Source: JAFGUF01 sp040883315 (GTDB lineage Bacteria; Bacillota; Clostridia; Christensenellales; UMGS416). Taken from it: a stretch of DNA of 64,000 nucleotides. The notes under the pieces were generated by a model. It worked only from the letters and a program-made list of their open reading frames with translations. It was not told the DNA's origin and did no database searches. Positions 27,883-36,178 of this stretch are shown here, piece after piece (position 1 is the stretch's first letter; the number at the start of each line of letters is the position of its first letter). Made by a program: the position numbers and the translations under genes. The stretch lies in contig JBFLKU010000010.1 of the NCBI GenBank assembly GCA_040883315.1, positions 1 to 64,000 on the forward strand. Reading direction: 5' to 3'.

Positions 27883-27979
27883 ATTTAGGTGTTTCGGGCA
27901 TTGATTTACTTTGCCTATTATTTTTGAAGCATAAAGGCAAATGCCTTTTATATATGCAGCAGCAATAAAGGAGAGAATG

Positions 27980-28114
27980 ATGAAAAGAACATATCAACCA
28001 AAAAAAAGACAAAACAAAAAAGAACACGGCTTCAGAAAACGCATGAAGACAAAATCAGGACGCAATGTTTTAGCTCGTCGTCGTGCTAAAGGACGCAAGA
28101 AACTATCAGCATAG
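27980..28114 (+). CDS. rpmH: 50S ribosomal protein L34
   Basis: A 44-residue very basic protein opening MKRTYQPKKRQNKKEHGFRKR and ending RRRAKGRKKLSA, diagnostic of L34. Two ATG codons lie in tandem (27977 and 27980); the second has the better 6-nt spacing from AAAGGAG and gives the standard start. It heads the conserved order rpmH-rnpA-yidD-yidC-jag. Confidence 0.97.
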   Translation: MKRTYQPKKRQNKKEHGFRKRMKTKSGRNVLARRRAKGRKKLSA

Positions 28115-28137
28115 TTTAATATTGTGGAAATTAAGCG

Positions 28138-28167
28138 AGCATTTATTGCCAGTATGCGATAAATGCT
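28138..28167 (+). promoter_or_regulatory. Stem-loop between rpmH and rnpA
   Basis: AGCATTTAT/ATAAATGCT, 9 perfect pairs with a 12-nt loop, followed by a T-rich tract (TTGTATTATATTTT). It may attenuate read-through from the highly expressed rpmH into rnpA, or protect the rpmH mRNA 3' end. Confidence 0.5.
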
Positions 28168-28224
28168 TTGTATTATATTTTCCATCAGCCGTCAGGTATA
28201 ACAAACATCACAAAGTAGGACCAT

Positions 28225-28572
28225 ATGCTAAATGCCGATAACAGATTAAGAAAACGTAAGGATTTTGCTTTTATTTATAGAAGAGGAAAATCCTTCGCGG
28301 CAAAAAACGTGGCAATTAATTATCTTAAGGTCAAAGGTGATGAAGTGTTAATTGGCTTTTCCGTCAGCAAAAAGGTGGGAAACGCCGTAACCCGAAACAG
28401 AGTTAAAAGATTAATGAGAGAGTGCGTCAGGCACAGCATAAAAAACATTCCCAATGGATACAGAATGATTTTTAATGCCAGAGTAAGAAGCGCTGATGCA
28501 TCCTACGACGAAATTTCAAGAGATATTAATTATTTAATCGGCAAATTAAGCAATGTTGATACAGGCAACTAG
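28225..28572 (+). CDS. rnpA: Ribonuclease P protein component
   Basis: A 115-residue basic protein that binds the RNase P RNA in 5' maturation of tRNA precursors. It has the family pattern RLRKRKDFAFIYRRGKS near the N-terminus and the RNR motif region KKVGNAVTRNRVKRLMREC. It follows rpmH by 110 bp in the universal gene order. AGGA precedes the ATG. Confidence 0.96.
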   Translation: MLNADNRLRKRKDFAFIYRRGKSFAAKNVAINYLKVKGDEVLIGFSVSKKVGNAVTRNRVKRLMRECVRHSIKNIPNGYRMIFNARVRSADASYDEISRDINYLIGKLSNVDTGN

Positions 28573-28653
28573 GAGACAATCTCCAAGACAGTTATGTATG
28601 TGCACACTCCACTTTACACCTCTCAGCACGATTCATAACAAAGGGATACCAAT

Positions 28654-28863
28654 ATGAAGACAATACTGTTGACATTGATAAAATTTTATCGCCGCGCCAT
28701 TTCCCCTCTTTTTCCACCAAGGTGTCGGTTCTATCCAACATGTTCTTCATATGCACTAGAGGCAATTCAAAAACATGGAGCACTAAAGGGAAGCTATCTT
28801 TCAATCAAGCGTATTTTAAAATGTCATCCGTTTCATCCCGGCGGATATGACCCAGTGCCCTAA
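28654..28863 (+). CDS. yidD: Membrane protein insertion efficiency factor YidD
   Basis: A 69-residue protein that assists YidC. It has the family signatures RRAISPLFPPRCRFYPTCS and HPFHPGGYDPVP. It lies between rnpA and yidC in the conserved order. Confidence 0.95.
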   Translation: MKTILLTLIKFYRRAISPLFPPRCRFYPTCSSYALEAIQKHGALKGSYLSIKRILKCHPFHPGGYDPVP

Positions 28864-28886
28864 CATATAATAAGGAGGACACCACT

Positions 28887-29837
28887 ATTTTTAAAGCAAT
28901 AGGAAACAGCTTCATTGGCGATTTTTTTGCATGGGCTATTGATGCTATATATGGTTTTGTTGGCAGCTACGGCTGGGCAATAATCATAATTACTGTTCTA
29001 ATGAGACTGGCAGTGCTGCCACTGGACATTAAGCAGAGAAGAAGCATGAGAGCCACGCAAAGACTGCAGCCTCAGCTTGATGCTATAAAGGCAAAATACA
29101 AAAACGACCAGGCAACGATGCAAAAGAAAACACAGGAGATATACAAGGCATCCGGAGTGAATCCATTGGCAGGCTGCCTGCCTTCCATTGTACAGCTTTT
29201 CATTTTTGTTGCGTTTTTCGGAGCACAGCGTGCAATAGCATATGAGCAAATCGAGAATATGTTCCATCTGGCAGAGGCAGGAAAGCCTCTGGCATTTGAA
29301 AGCTTCCTATGGGTACAGAACCTATGGCAGGCAGATACATTCAATATCGGCATACCGGCAATAAACTATAGCCTTATCCCCACGTGGAAGCAGCTGCTGG
29401 CATATGAGAATATGGTAGATGGATTCAGCCTGACAGAGAGCGTATATACAAATGTGATGGCACCATATATTGAACACTATAAGAATGACAACAACGGACT
29501 ATTCATACTTCCTGTTTTAGCTACAGCATTGTCGTTCCTTCAAGGAAAGCTGACAATGGGCAACCAGCCCAAGAAAGATCAGCCTAAAAAGGACGCACCG
29601 GAAGCTATGCCAAACATGGGAAAAATGATGCAGTACATGATGCCTATAATGTCTCTATTCATCTGTACTACAACATCTGCAGCATATGCCCTATACTGGA
29701 CGACCACTAGCTTGATTGCCGTAATATCATATCTGATAATGAACAAGGCATTCAAAGCAGAGGATGATATGGCAGAGCAGATAGTTATAGAAGAGAAACC
29801 AAGCAGAAAAATGGAAAGAAAACTGCCAAAAATTTAA
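28887..29837 (+). CDS. yidC: YidC/Oxa1-family membrane protein insertase, apparent ATT start
   Basis: A 316-residue insertase for Sec-dependent and Sec-independent membrane proteins. The N-terminal helix pair (FFAWAIDAIYGFVGSYG, then WAIIIITVLMRLAVLPL) is essential to the fold, so the ATG at 29001, which sits inside the second helix, cannot be the true start. A strong AAGGAGG at 28872-28878 is followed 8 nt later by an in-frame ATT (28887) giving (M)FKAIGNSFIGDFF; no ATG, GTG or TTG exists between the two. An AUU start is the simplest reading. No lipobox is present. The groove arginine (LMRLAVLP) and the QRRSMRATQ loop are conserved. Confidence 0.93.
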   Translation: MFKAIGNSFIGDFFAWAIDAIYGFVGSYGWAIIIITVLMRLAVLPLDIKQRRSMRATQRLQPQLDAIKAKYKNDQATMQKKTQEIYKASGVNPLAGCLPSIVQLFIFVAFFGAQRAIAYEQIENMFHLAEAGKPLAFESFLWVQNLWQADTFNIGIPAINYSLIPTWKQLLAYENMVDGFSLTESVYTNVMAPYIEHYKNDNNGLFILPVLATALSFLQGKLTMGNQPKKDQPKKDAPEAMPNMGKMMQYMMPIMSLFICTTTSAAYALYWTTTSLIAVISYLIMNKAFKAEDDMAEQIVIEEKPSRKMERKLPKI

Positions 29838-29894
29838 ACCTTTTTGGATTGATGTTCAACGCCTGTTTTGGGCTTAGAAAGGACTATATATATT

Positions 29895-30533
29895 ATGAAA
29901 ACAGTTGAAGTAATCGGAAAAACAGTGGAAGAGGCTGTCCAAAACGGTCTTAGTCAGCTGGATTTAACAATAGATGAAGCACATATAGATATACTAGATG
30001 GCGGCGGAAAAGGCGTACTTGGGCTTTTAGGCGTAAAGATGGCAAGAGTACGTGTCAGCGAAAAACAAAACACATCAAACAGAGCAGTCAGCTTCTTGGC
30101 ACACGTTGCCGACCTGATGGGCTCACCAGACCCTGGCATAGCCGTTGCTGAGGATTTAGACAACCTGAAGATAAAGATGGAAGGCGAAAACCTAGGCAAC
30201 ATGATAGGACACCGCGGAGAGACATTGGAGGCGCTGCAGCTTTTAACAGGGCTGATAGTGAACCACCACAATGGCGAGACCGAGGATGACTATGTTCGCG
30301 TGAAGCTGGACATCGGCGGCTACCGCAAAAAGCGCGAGGAGACACTGACACGTCTGGCACACAAGCTGGCACAAAAGGCCAAAAGGACAGGCAAGAACGT
30401 TCAGCTGGAGCCAATGAATTCCTACGAGAGACGCATAATCCACACAGCACTGAGCGAAGAAACCGGAATCACCACACATTCACACGGCCTAGGAGCCAAC
30501 AGACGCGTAGTGATAAGCATAGAAAACAAATAA
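29895..30533 (+). CDS. jag: RNA-binding protein Jag/KhpB
   Basis: A 212-residue protein with the Jag N-terminal domain (MKTVEVIGKTVEEAVQNGL), a KH domain (NMIGHRGETLEALQLLTGL) and a C-terminal R3H domain (RRIIHTALSEETGITTHSHG). It binds RNA and in other Firmicutes partners KhpA in control of cell division and wall growth. It follows yidC as in most Firmicutes. ATG at 29895 is preferred to a TTG at 29868, although the ribosome site GAAAGGA sits rather far away. Confidence 0.93.
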   Translation: MKTVEVIGKTVEEAVQNGLSQLDLTIDEAHIDILDGGGKGVLGLLGVKMARVRVSEKQNTSNRAVSFLAHVADLMGSPDPGIAVAEDLDNLKIKMEGENLGNMIGHRGETLEALQLLTGLIVNHHNGETEDDYVRVKLDIGGYRKKREETLTRLAHKLAQKAKRTGKNVQLEPMNSYERRIIHTALSEETGITTHSHGLGANRRVVISIENK

Positions 30534-30538
30534 TAAAA

Positions 30539-30573
30539 CAGGCTATCTCATTTGCGAGGTAGCCTGAAATTTT
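30539..30573 (+). terminator. Terminator after jag
   Basis: CAGGCTATCTC/GAGGTAGCCTG, 11 pairs with one wobble and a 6-nt loop, then AAATTTT. It closes the rpmH operon and separates it from luxS. Confidence 0.7.
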
Positions 30574-30584
30574 AGGAGAGAATC

Positions 30585-31064
30585 ATGGATAGAATCGCAA
30601 GCTTTTCAATAGACCACACCAGACTTTTGCCGGGCATATACGTATCCAGAAAGGATAAATACAAAGACGTGGTAATCACCACCTTTGATATCCGCATGAC
30701 CAGACCGAATTTTGAGCCTGTGATGGATACAGCAGTGATGCACGCCTTGGAGCATCTGGGGGCAACATTCCTACGAAACCACAAAACATACAAAGACAGC
30801 ATAGTGTATTTTGGGCCTATGGGCTGCAGAACAGGCTGCTACCTTCTGATGGAGGGAGATTTATCATCTGATAAAATAGCACCCCTAATCAGGGAGATGT
30901 TTGAATTCATCGCAGAATTCGAGGGAGAAATCCCCGGAGCTGCACCAGAGGAGTGCGGCAACTATCTGGACAGCAATCTGGACATGGCGAAATATGCTGC
31001 ACGCAAGTATGTTTTAGATGTGCTGAATAATCTGAGTGAGGATAATTTGAATTATCCCAAGTAA
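30585..31064 (+). CDS. luxS: S-ribosylhomocysteine lyase
   Basis: A 159-residue enzyme that cleaves S-ribosylhomocysteine to homocysteine and DPD, the precursor of autoinducer-2. The metal ligands are present: His53 and His57 in HALEH, and Cys124 in PEECGNY; the catalytic Cys81 is in MGCRTGCY. TTAGGAGAGAATC precedes the ATG. The preceding enzyme of the pathway, MtnN, is encoded at 36179-36871. Confidence 0.97.
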   Translation: MDRIASFSIDHTRLLPGIYVSRKDKYKDVVITTFDIRMTRPNFEPVMDTAVMHALEHLGATFLRNHKTYKDSIVYFGPMGCRTGCYLLMEGDLSSDKIAPLIREMFEFIAEFEGEIPGAAPEECGNYLDSNLDMAKYAARKYVLDVLNNLSEDNLNYPK

Positions 31065-31126
31065 CCTCCTGCAGTAAGCTATGTATTATTATTAGTTTGA
31101 TTGTATAAGTAATAAAAGTTTGTATA

Positions 31127-31158
31127 TTAAAAGGACTGCCATAGGCAGTCCTTTAAAA
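31127..31158. terminator. Terminator between luxS and degV
   Basis: AAAGGACTGCC/GGCAGTCCTTT, 11 pairs with a 3-nt loop, between convergent genes. T-runs are short on both strands. Confidence 0.65.
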
Positions 31159-31198
31159 GCTTTGTATAATTCATATAATTATACGCAGCACCCCTAGC

Positions 31199-32038
31199 TT
31201 ATTGTTCGAATGCCACAGTCACGCATCCCGGGCCTGCATGTGTGCCGACGCATGCGCCTACCACACATTCCACCACCTTGCTTGGCTTGTAGTGCTTCAG
31301 CAGGAATTCCTTTAGCTTTGCCATGTTTTCAGTATCACTGGCATGACCGATGTATATCTCTTTGCCGTCCAGCGTAGTGCCGGAATTTTCTATCAGCTTC
31401 TTTATTTCTTCAAATGATTTCTTTGTGCCTCTTGCTTTGCCTATGGATTCCACCAAGCCGTCAGCAATCGTAATTATTGGCTTAATATTCAGCGCACTGC
31501 CTATAGCAGCGGATGATGCCTTTATTCTGCCGCCCTTTTTCAGGTATTCCAGTGTGGCTATGCTGGCATAGAGCACGGTTTTTTCCACCATCTCATCCAG
31601 CCTTGCCAATATTTCATCCACGCTTGCTCCGCTCTCTTTCATGCGGCAGGCTTCCACCACCATCATGCCAAGCTGCACTGTCACCGTGCGTGAATCCACC
31701 AAATGTATCTTGTCGTATTCTACGTGGTCTTTTGAAATGTTTGCAGACTGCAGTGTTCCGCTCATATCTGAGCTGATGTGAATGGAGATTACATCGTCTC
31801 CGTCTGCCTTTGCTTTCTCATATACTTTGTTGAACTGCTCCGGAGTAACCTGGGATGTTGTGGGAAGGTCTTTTGCCTCCACCAGCATAGAATAGAATTG
31901 CTCTACCGTCAGGTCGATGCCGTCCACGTATTCCTTTTTGCCAAAAATCACCTTTAGGGGCAATACCTCGATGTTGTACTGTTCCACAATCTCCTGTGGC
32001 AGGTCGCATGTTGAGTCTGTAATTATTTTTATCGCCAT
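31199..32038 (-). CDS. DegV-family fatty-acid-binding protein
   Basis: A 279-residue DegV protein; family members bind long-chain fatty acids and some act as FakB subunits delivering them to fatty acid kinase FakA. Signature features: IITDSTCDLP at the N-terminus, PTTSQVTPEQF, then ISIHISSDMSGT, and the C-terminal VGAHAGPG-type segment (VGTHAGPGCVTVAF). FakA is not in the window. The start at 32038 follows AGAGGAACAG. Confidence 0.93.
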   Translation of the reverse strand: MAIKIITDSTCDLPQEIVEQYNIEVLPLKVIFGKKEYVDGIDLTVEQFYSMLVEAKDLPTTSQVTPEQFNKVYEKAKADGDDVISIHISSDMSGTLQSANISKDHVEYDKIHLVDSRTVTVQLGMMVVEACRMKESGASVDEILARLDEMVEKTVLYASIATLEYLKKGGRIKASSAAIGSALNIKPIITIADGLVESIGKARGTKKSFEEIKKLIENSGTTLDGKEIYIGHASDTENMAKLKEFLLKHYKPSKVVECVVGACVGTHAGPGCVTVAFEQ

Positions 32039-32183
32039 CTGTTCCTCTTTCCGCAGTACCAATTTAAGAATAAAAAAAATAAAATGATTGCATATTTATT
32101 AGTACTACTAACAATTGTCTGCTTCATTTTATCATATTTTGTAGATAAGTCAAATAGAAAATATTCCGCCAAATAAACCCTTT

Positions 32184-34436
32184 TTAAAGAGTATCACTTA
32201 TTTTAATTATTATGCAAAGATTGGTTGCGCTTATTTTTTTGGTGCTTACCACATCATAGCCTTTTGGGCAGAAAAATTTGTAGTTGGATGTCTCCGGCAG
32301 AATTATATCGAATATTATTCTGTTGCCCTGCTTGTGCCACGATACGCTGACTAGCTCTCCATTTATTGTTACCAGCTTGCCGGATGCATATTCGAAATAT
32401 GCAACCAGTGAGGGGTTGATATTTACATTGTCGTAGCCCGGCGATATATAGTCTAGATTGATGCCCACGATAGACCTGATGAACCATGTGATATATGAGC
32501 TGAACAAAGTGGAATTGTGGCTGCCCTTGCCGTCGAATTTCTCCCACAGGGTGGACGATCCGTTTTTGCTCATATGACCAAAGGATGGGTATGTTTTTTT
32601 GTTCATGGCGTTGTATGCCACTCTGGAGTACGAATACTTGGTGAGCATATCCAGCAAAATAGGCGTGCCGAAGACACCGGTGTCGAAATGCCCTTCGCAC
32701 TCATTCTCTATAAAGCTTGCCATATTCTGTGCTACAGCTTTTATGTCTGCCTTTGGCACTGCATTCACCCACAGTGCATATGCATTTGCACCCTGCACAT
32801 TGTGGAAAAATGATTTTTTCTCCGGGTTGTACCATTTTTTTGTGATGGTCTTCACTATGTTTTTAACCGATATCACATACTCGCTGCTGTCTTCATCCAG
32901 CTCTTCGCTGACGTATACCATCAGGCGGGAAAGGTATGCATACATACAGGTGTTCACAAATTCACGAGGCAGCTCCACACGCTCAGGTGTGTTTATCTCA
33001 CCCATGAATATCTCATTGTCGCTGCCGTCTATCACAAAGTCGTTTGCTATGGTCTTCAGATAGTCCATATACAGCCTCATAGCTTTGTATGTCTTTTGCA
33101 GTATTGTGATATCGCCTGTCTCCTGATAGTACTTGAACGGCAAAATGACAATAGACCCGCCCCATGCGATGCCGCCCATGCCGCCCATATACGGTGCTGA
33201 ATTGGGAACATAGCCCGTGACTAAATCCTGCGAATCCAATATGTCATCTATCCACTTTCTCACCAGCTCATATGAACTGAAAGTGAGAAGCAAAGGCTCC
33301 GATGCCAGCTGTCCTATAGCAGTCAGTGCCACTCTGTCCCTATGAGGGTTGTCTGTGACGATGCTGCCGTGCAGATTGGAGCGCTGGGAATTCACGTACA
33401 TCTGATATAGATTATTAAAAAGCGGATTGGAGCAGAAAAAGCTGCCCTGCTGCTTCACATGTGTGCCGATAAATCTGGCTCTTAATTCGAATATTTCAGC
33501 CCTTGTTTCCACCTCTATATATCTGAATGATGCCCACGAGAATTTGGGGGTGTAGTATTGTATCATTTCGTCATTTAGTATATAGGTCAGCTTCTGTATC
33601 TGGTCTGTGCGGCGGGATGTGGTGGATGTATAATCCAGCACTTTGTTGTCGTCTATCTCCTCTGCAAAGCTGATGACGACCTCCTGCCCTTTTTTGCCGG
33701 AAACCCCCAGCAGAATCCATCCGGATATATTTTTGCCTATGTCATATACTGCCCTGTTGTAGTCTTTGTATATTAGCTTTGGCAGGTAGTTTTGCTGCAC
33801 CTTGTCCGTCGGGCAGTCCTGCAGCACCAAAGTGCCCGTCGGCATTATGGCAGGCTGCACCTTTTTCCATGTTTCCATGTTGCACTTTGGCAGGCACCAG
33901 TCTGGAATGCTTTTGTTTGCATCAAAAACTTCCCCGTAGTATACGCTGTTGTATATTATGGGGCTTTCGTTGAAGTACCATGACTGGTCCGACACAACGT
34001 CGCTCTCTGTGCCGTCCTTGTATTTTATATTTAGCCTGACAATTGTTTTTGGAATATCATAAGAGAAGGCATCTGCGTGCTTTTTCTCCAGCTGCCTATA
34101 GAAGCCGTTACCAAGCCACATGCCAACGCAGTTGTCGCCTACTGTCACCTGCTTTGTAACGTCGTATTTTAAATAGTATATTTTTGTTCTGGATTTGATG
34201 TTTACCTGAGAATTGCTGCCGTTTAGGGTGCGATAATCATAGTCTGACTGTGCAGGAACAAGCACATCGTCCCCCACTCTCATTCCATTTACATAGCTTT
34301 CAAAATATCCTAATCCCGTGCAGTAGAGTGTAGCAGCTGAAATCTCTTTTTTTACAGAAAATGATTTTCTAAACAAAGGTGATGATATCTTGCTGTCACC
34401 ACATATCCACATACACGTCTTTAAAAAATCACTCAT
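32184..34436 (-). CDS. GH78-like alpha-L-rhamnosidase family protein with altered active site
   Basis: A 750-residue protein with the alpha-L-rhamnosidase plan: an N-terminal beta domain (WICGDSK, YFESYVNGMRVGDD, LGNGFYRQ), a further beta module, the (alpha/alpha)6 barrel from about residue 330, and a C-terminal beta domain (WHKQGNRIIFDI). The usual catalytic segment DxPxRDERxGWxGD reads DNPHRDRVALTAIGQ, so the last Asp is missing. The second acid, in TLWEKFDG, is kept. There is no signal peptide, suggesting action inside the cell on imported glycosides, or an altered specificity. No transporter is adjacent. Confidence 0.8.
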   Translation of the reverse strand: MSDFLKTCMWICGDSKISSPLFRKSFSVKKEISAATLYCTGLGYFESYVNGMRVGDDVLVPAQSDYDYRTLNGSNSQVNIKSRTKIYYLKYDVTKQVTVGDNCVGMWLGNGFYRQLEKKHADAFSYDIPKTIVRLNIKYKDGTESDVVSDQSWYFNESPIIYNSVYYGEVFDANKSIPDWCLPKCNMETWKKVQPAIMPTGTLVLQDCPTDKVQQNYLPKLIYKDYNRAVYDIGKNISGWILLGVSGKKGQEVVISFAEEIDDNKVLDYTSTTSRRTDQIQKLTYILNDEMIQYYTPKFSWASFRYIEVETRAEIFELRARFIGTHVKQQGSFFCSNPLFNNLYQMYVNSQRSNLHGSIVTDNPHRDRVALTAIGQLASEPLLLTFSSYELVRKWIDDILDSQDLVTGYVPNSAPYMGGMGGIAWGGSIVILPFKYYQETGDITILQKTYKAMRLYMDYLKTIANDFVIDGSDNEIFMGEINTPERVELPREFVNTCMYAYLSRLMVYVSEELDEDSSEYVISVKNIVKTITKKWYNPEKKSFFHNVQGANAYALWVNAVPKADIKAVAQNMASFIENECEGHFDTGVFGTPILLDMLTKYSYSRVAYNAMNKKTYPSFGHMSKNGSSTLWEKFDGKGSHNSTLFSSYITWFIRSIVGINLDYISPGYDNVNINPSLVAYFEYASGKLVTINGELVSVSWHKQGNRIIFDIILPETSNYKFFCPKGYDVVSTKKISATNLCIIIKISDTL

Positions 34437-34480
34437 TAATCGCCTCTTGAATTATAGATTACATATAGTTCATTATATAA

Positions 34481-34511
34481 TAAAAACGCCAGTATTACCA
34501 GCGTTGTTTTT
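34481..34511 (-). terminator. Weak terminator after the zinc-ribbon gene
   Basis: Minus-strand AACGC/GCGTT stem closing a 10-nt loop, followed by TTTTATT, downstream of the gene at 34542. Confidence 0.5.
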
Positions 34512-34541
34512 TTGGAATATAAACATTATTACAGCAGTGTA

Positions 34542-34835
34542 TTAATATCTACTTTCACGTTTCTTTGAAAAGCATTCGTCGCAATATACCGGTTTGTCTT
34601 CTTTTGGAAGGAACGGCACTTTGCAAGTTGCTCCACATTCGTCACACACTACATCATGCATTTCTCTGTGACCTGTGCGTTGTTGTCTGCGGTCACTTTT
34701 ACGAGCTTTGCGGCAGTCTGGGCAGCGTTTTGGTTCGTTTTGGAAACCCTTCTCTGCATAAAATTCTTGTTCTGATGCGCTGAATACGAAATCGTCTCCA
34801 CAGTCTGCGCAAGCCAATGTCTTGTCTTCGTACAT
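34542..34835 (-). CDS. Small zinc-ribbon protein (zf-trcl type)
   Basis: A 97-residue cysteine-rich protein with two CxxC pairs in each half: CADC...CPDC (about 9-42) and CDEC...CDEC (about 66-91), joined by a basic linker. This matches small probable-zinc-ribbon (zf-trcl) proteins of Firmicutes, of unknown function. Start at 34835 follows CAAAGGAGTATAGT. It lies alone between convergent and divergent neighbours. Confidence 0.8.
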   Translation of the reverse strand: MYEDKTLACADCGDDFVFSASEQEFYAEKGFQNEPKRCPDCRKARKSDRRQQRTGHREMHDVVCDECGATCKVPFLPKEDKPVYCDECFSKKRESRY

Positions 34836-35048
34836 ACTATACTCCTTTGTCTGTCTCTTCGCGAGATTAATCTGACATATAAATATGCCATTGGACACAG
34901 TATATCAGCCTTTTTGAAAAAAGACAAGAAATATTTGTTTGTAGAATTAACTATATTTTTACATCACCAATAATTATACACATTTTTTAATCAATGCATT
35001 TATGTTTGTATAGTAAATATTCCGCAGATTTTGCCAAAAGATTGCCGC

Positions 35049-35528
35049 TCAAGCATGCTCTTTTTCAAAATCCAGCAGTCGTTTTTTCAGCTCCAAACCG
35101 TATGCATACCCTGTCAATTTGTCATTTGCACCCACCACTCTGTGGCATGGAACAATCAGTGCAATCGGGTTTTTGCCATTGGCTGAGCCTACTGCACGAG
35201 ATGCATTTTTGTCTCCTATTGCCAAGGCAATGTCCTTATATGTACGCAACTGGGCATACGGTATGCTCTCCAGTGCCTTCCATACCTTCAGCTGATATTC
35301 TGTTCCCGCTGGATTCAGCTTCACATCAAATGATTTTCTGCTGCCTGCGAAATACTCATCCAGCTGCCCTTTTACATCAGCGAAATGCTCGTCATTTTTC
35401 TGCCAGCTATCTTGAATTTGAAGCTTTCTCTTTGCACCTTTCACATCAAATGCCAGATTTGTCAGCCCATTTTCATCGCCAGCTAAAATAATTGTCGCAA
35501 AATTGCAATTATATATCGTATAATACAT
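35049..35528 (-). CDS. ogt: Methylated-DNA--protein-cysteine methyltransferase
   Basis: A 159-residue suicide DNA-repair protein that removes alkyl groups from O6-alkylguanine. The acceptor is Cys128 in IVPCHRVV; the helix-turn-helix (YAQLRTYKDIALAIG) and the Asn hinge (ASRAVGSANGKNP) are conserved. The short N-terminal domain is of the Ogt type, without an Ada domain. It is divergent from the pentapeptide-repeat gene. Confidence 0.95.
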   Translation of the reverse strand: MYYTIYNCNFATIILAGDENGLTNLAFDVKGAKRKLQIQDSWQKNDEHFADVKGQLDEYFAGSRKSFDVKLNPAGTEYQLKVWKALESIPYAQLRTYKDIALAIGDKNASRAVGSANGKNPIALIVPCHRVVGANDKLTGYAYGLELKKRLLDFEKEHA

Positions 35529-35605
35529 TTTTTTTATATCTTCCTATATCTTTTTTTCCCAGTTTATTATACAATAGCAATAGATAAAGATAAAGGGGAA
35601 GTAAT

Positions 35606-36178
35606 ATGAGTACAATTACTGAATACCACGATGAGGTTTTTGAAAAGGTAGGGCCCGAGTTCATATTCGAAGACAAAACTTTTGTTTCATGCCAATTTAG
35701 AAGCTGCGAGCTGCAAAACATCTCTTTTAGAAACGCCATGTTTTCAGACTGTGTATTTATCGAGTGCAATATTGCCTTGGCAAATACCGCAAATGCAAAG
35801 TTTGACCAAACCATGTTTAGAGAAAGCAAAATATCAGGTGTTGACTTTACTAATGTAAATCCATTTTTGCTGCACCTATATTTTTATGACTGTTATCTGC
35901 AGGGCTGCTCATTCAGCAACTTGAAGCTGAATAATGCAAAAATCACAGGCTGCAAAATATCAGGCTGTGACTTTATAAATTCATCTTTGGTGTCTGCTGA
36001 CTTTTCAAAGTCTATTTTCTCAGAAACGCTTTTTGAAAACACAGACCTATCCAAGGCAGACTTTTCAGATGCTGTAGGCTACGATATAAACCCCAGCATA
36101 AATAAGATTAAAAAGGCCATTTTTTCTATGCCGGATGCCGTGAATCTGCTGAAAACATTGGAGATAGAGATTAGGTAA
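35606..36178 (+). CDS. Pentapeptide-repeat protein
   Basis: A 190-residue protein with about ten degenerate A(D/N)LxX-type pentapeptide repeats spread over residues 25-160 (for example CQFRSCELQNISFRN, CDFINSSLVSADFS, TDLSKADFSDA), which fold as a right-handed beta-helix. Many repeats contain Cys and Phe. Related proteins include DNA mimics such as Qnr, but function cannot be read here. AAAGGGGAAGTAAT precedes the ATG. Its stop abuts the end of mtnN on the other strand, with no terminator. Confidence 0.85.
   Translation: MSTITEYHDEVFEKVGPEFIFEDKTFVSCQFRSCELQNISFRNAMFSDCVFIECNIALANTANAKFDQTMFRESKISGVDFTNVNPFLLHLYFYDCYLQGCSFSNLKLNNAKITGCKISGCDFINSSLVSADFSKSIFSETLFENTDLSKADFSDAVGYDINPSINKIKKAIFSMPDAVNLLKTLEIEIR

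Larger units (their letters stand above)
27575..27979. other. 405-bp AT-rich region upstream of rpmH with palindromes
   Basis: The stretch ahead of rpmH normally separates dnaA from rpmH. Here there is no dnaA and no DnaA box (TTATCCACA or its complement). It holds three perfect palindromes (27697-27713, 27747-27758, 27789-27806) and the strong rpmH promoter. No gene is supported. Confidence 0.6.

Noticed and set aside
27575..27979. Replication origin (oriC) upstream of rpmH
   Set aside because: No DnaA-box-like TTATCCACA on either strand and no dnaA gene; only palindromes of other sequence are present.
29001..29003. ATG at 29001 as the yidC start
   Set aside because: It would remove the first hydrophobic segments of the insertase and it has no ribosome site, unlike the ATT at 28887.
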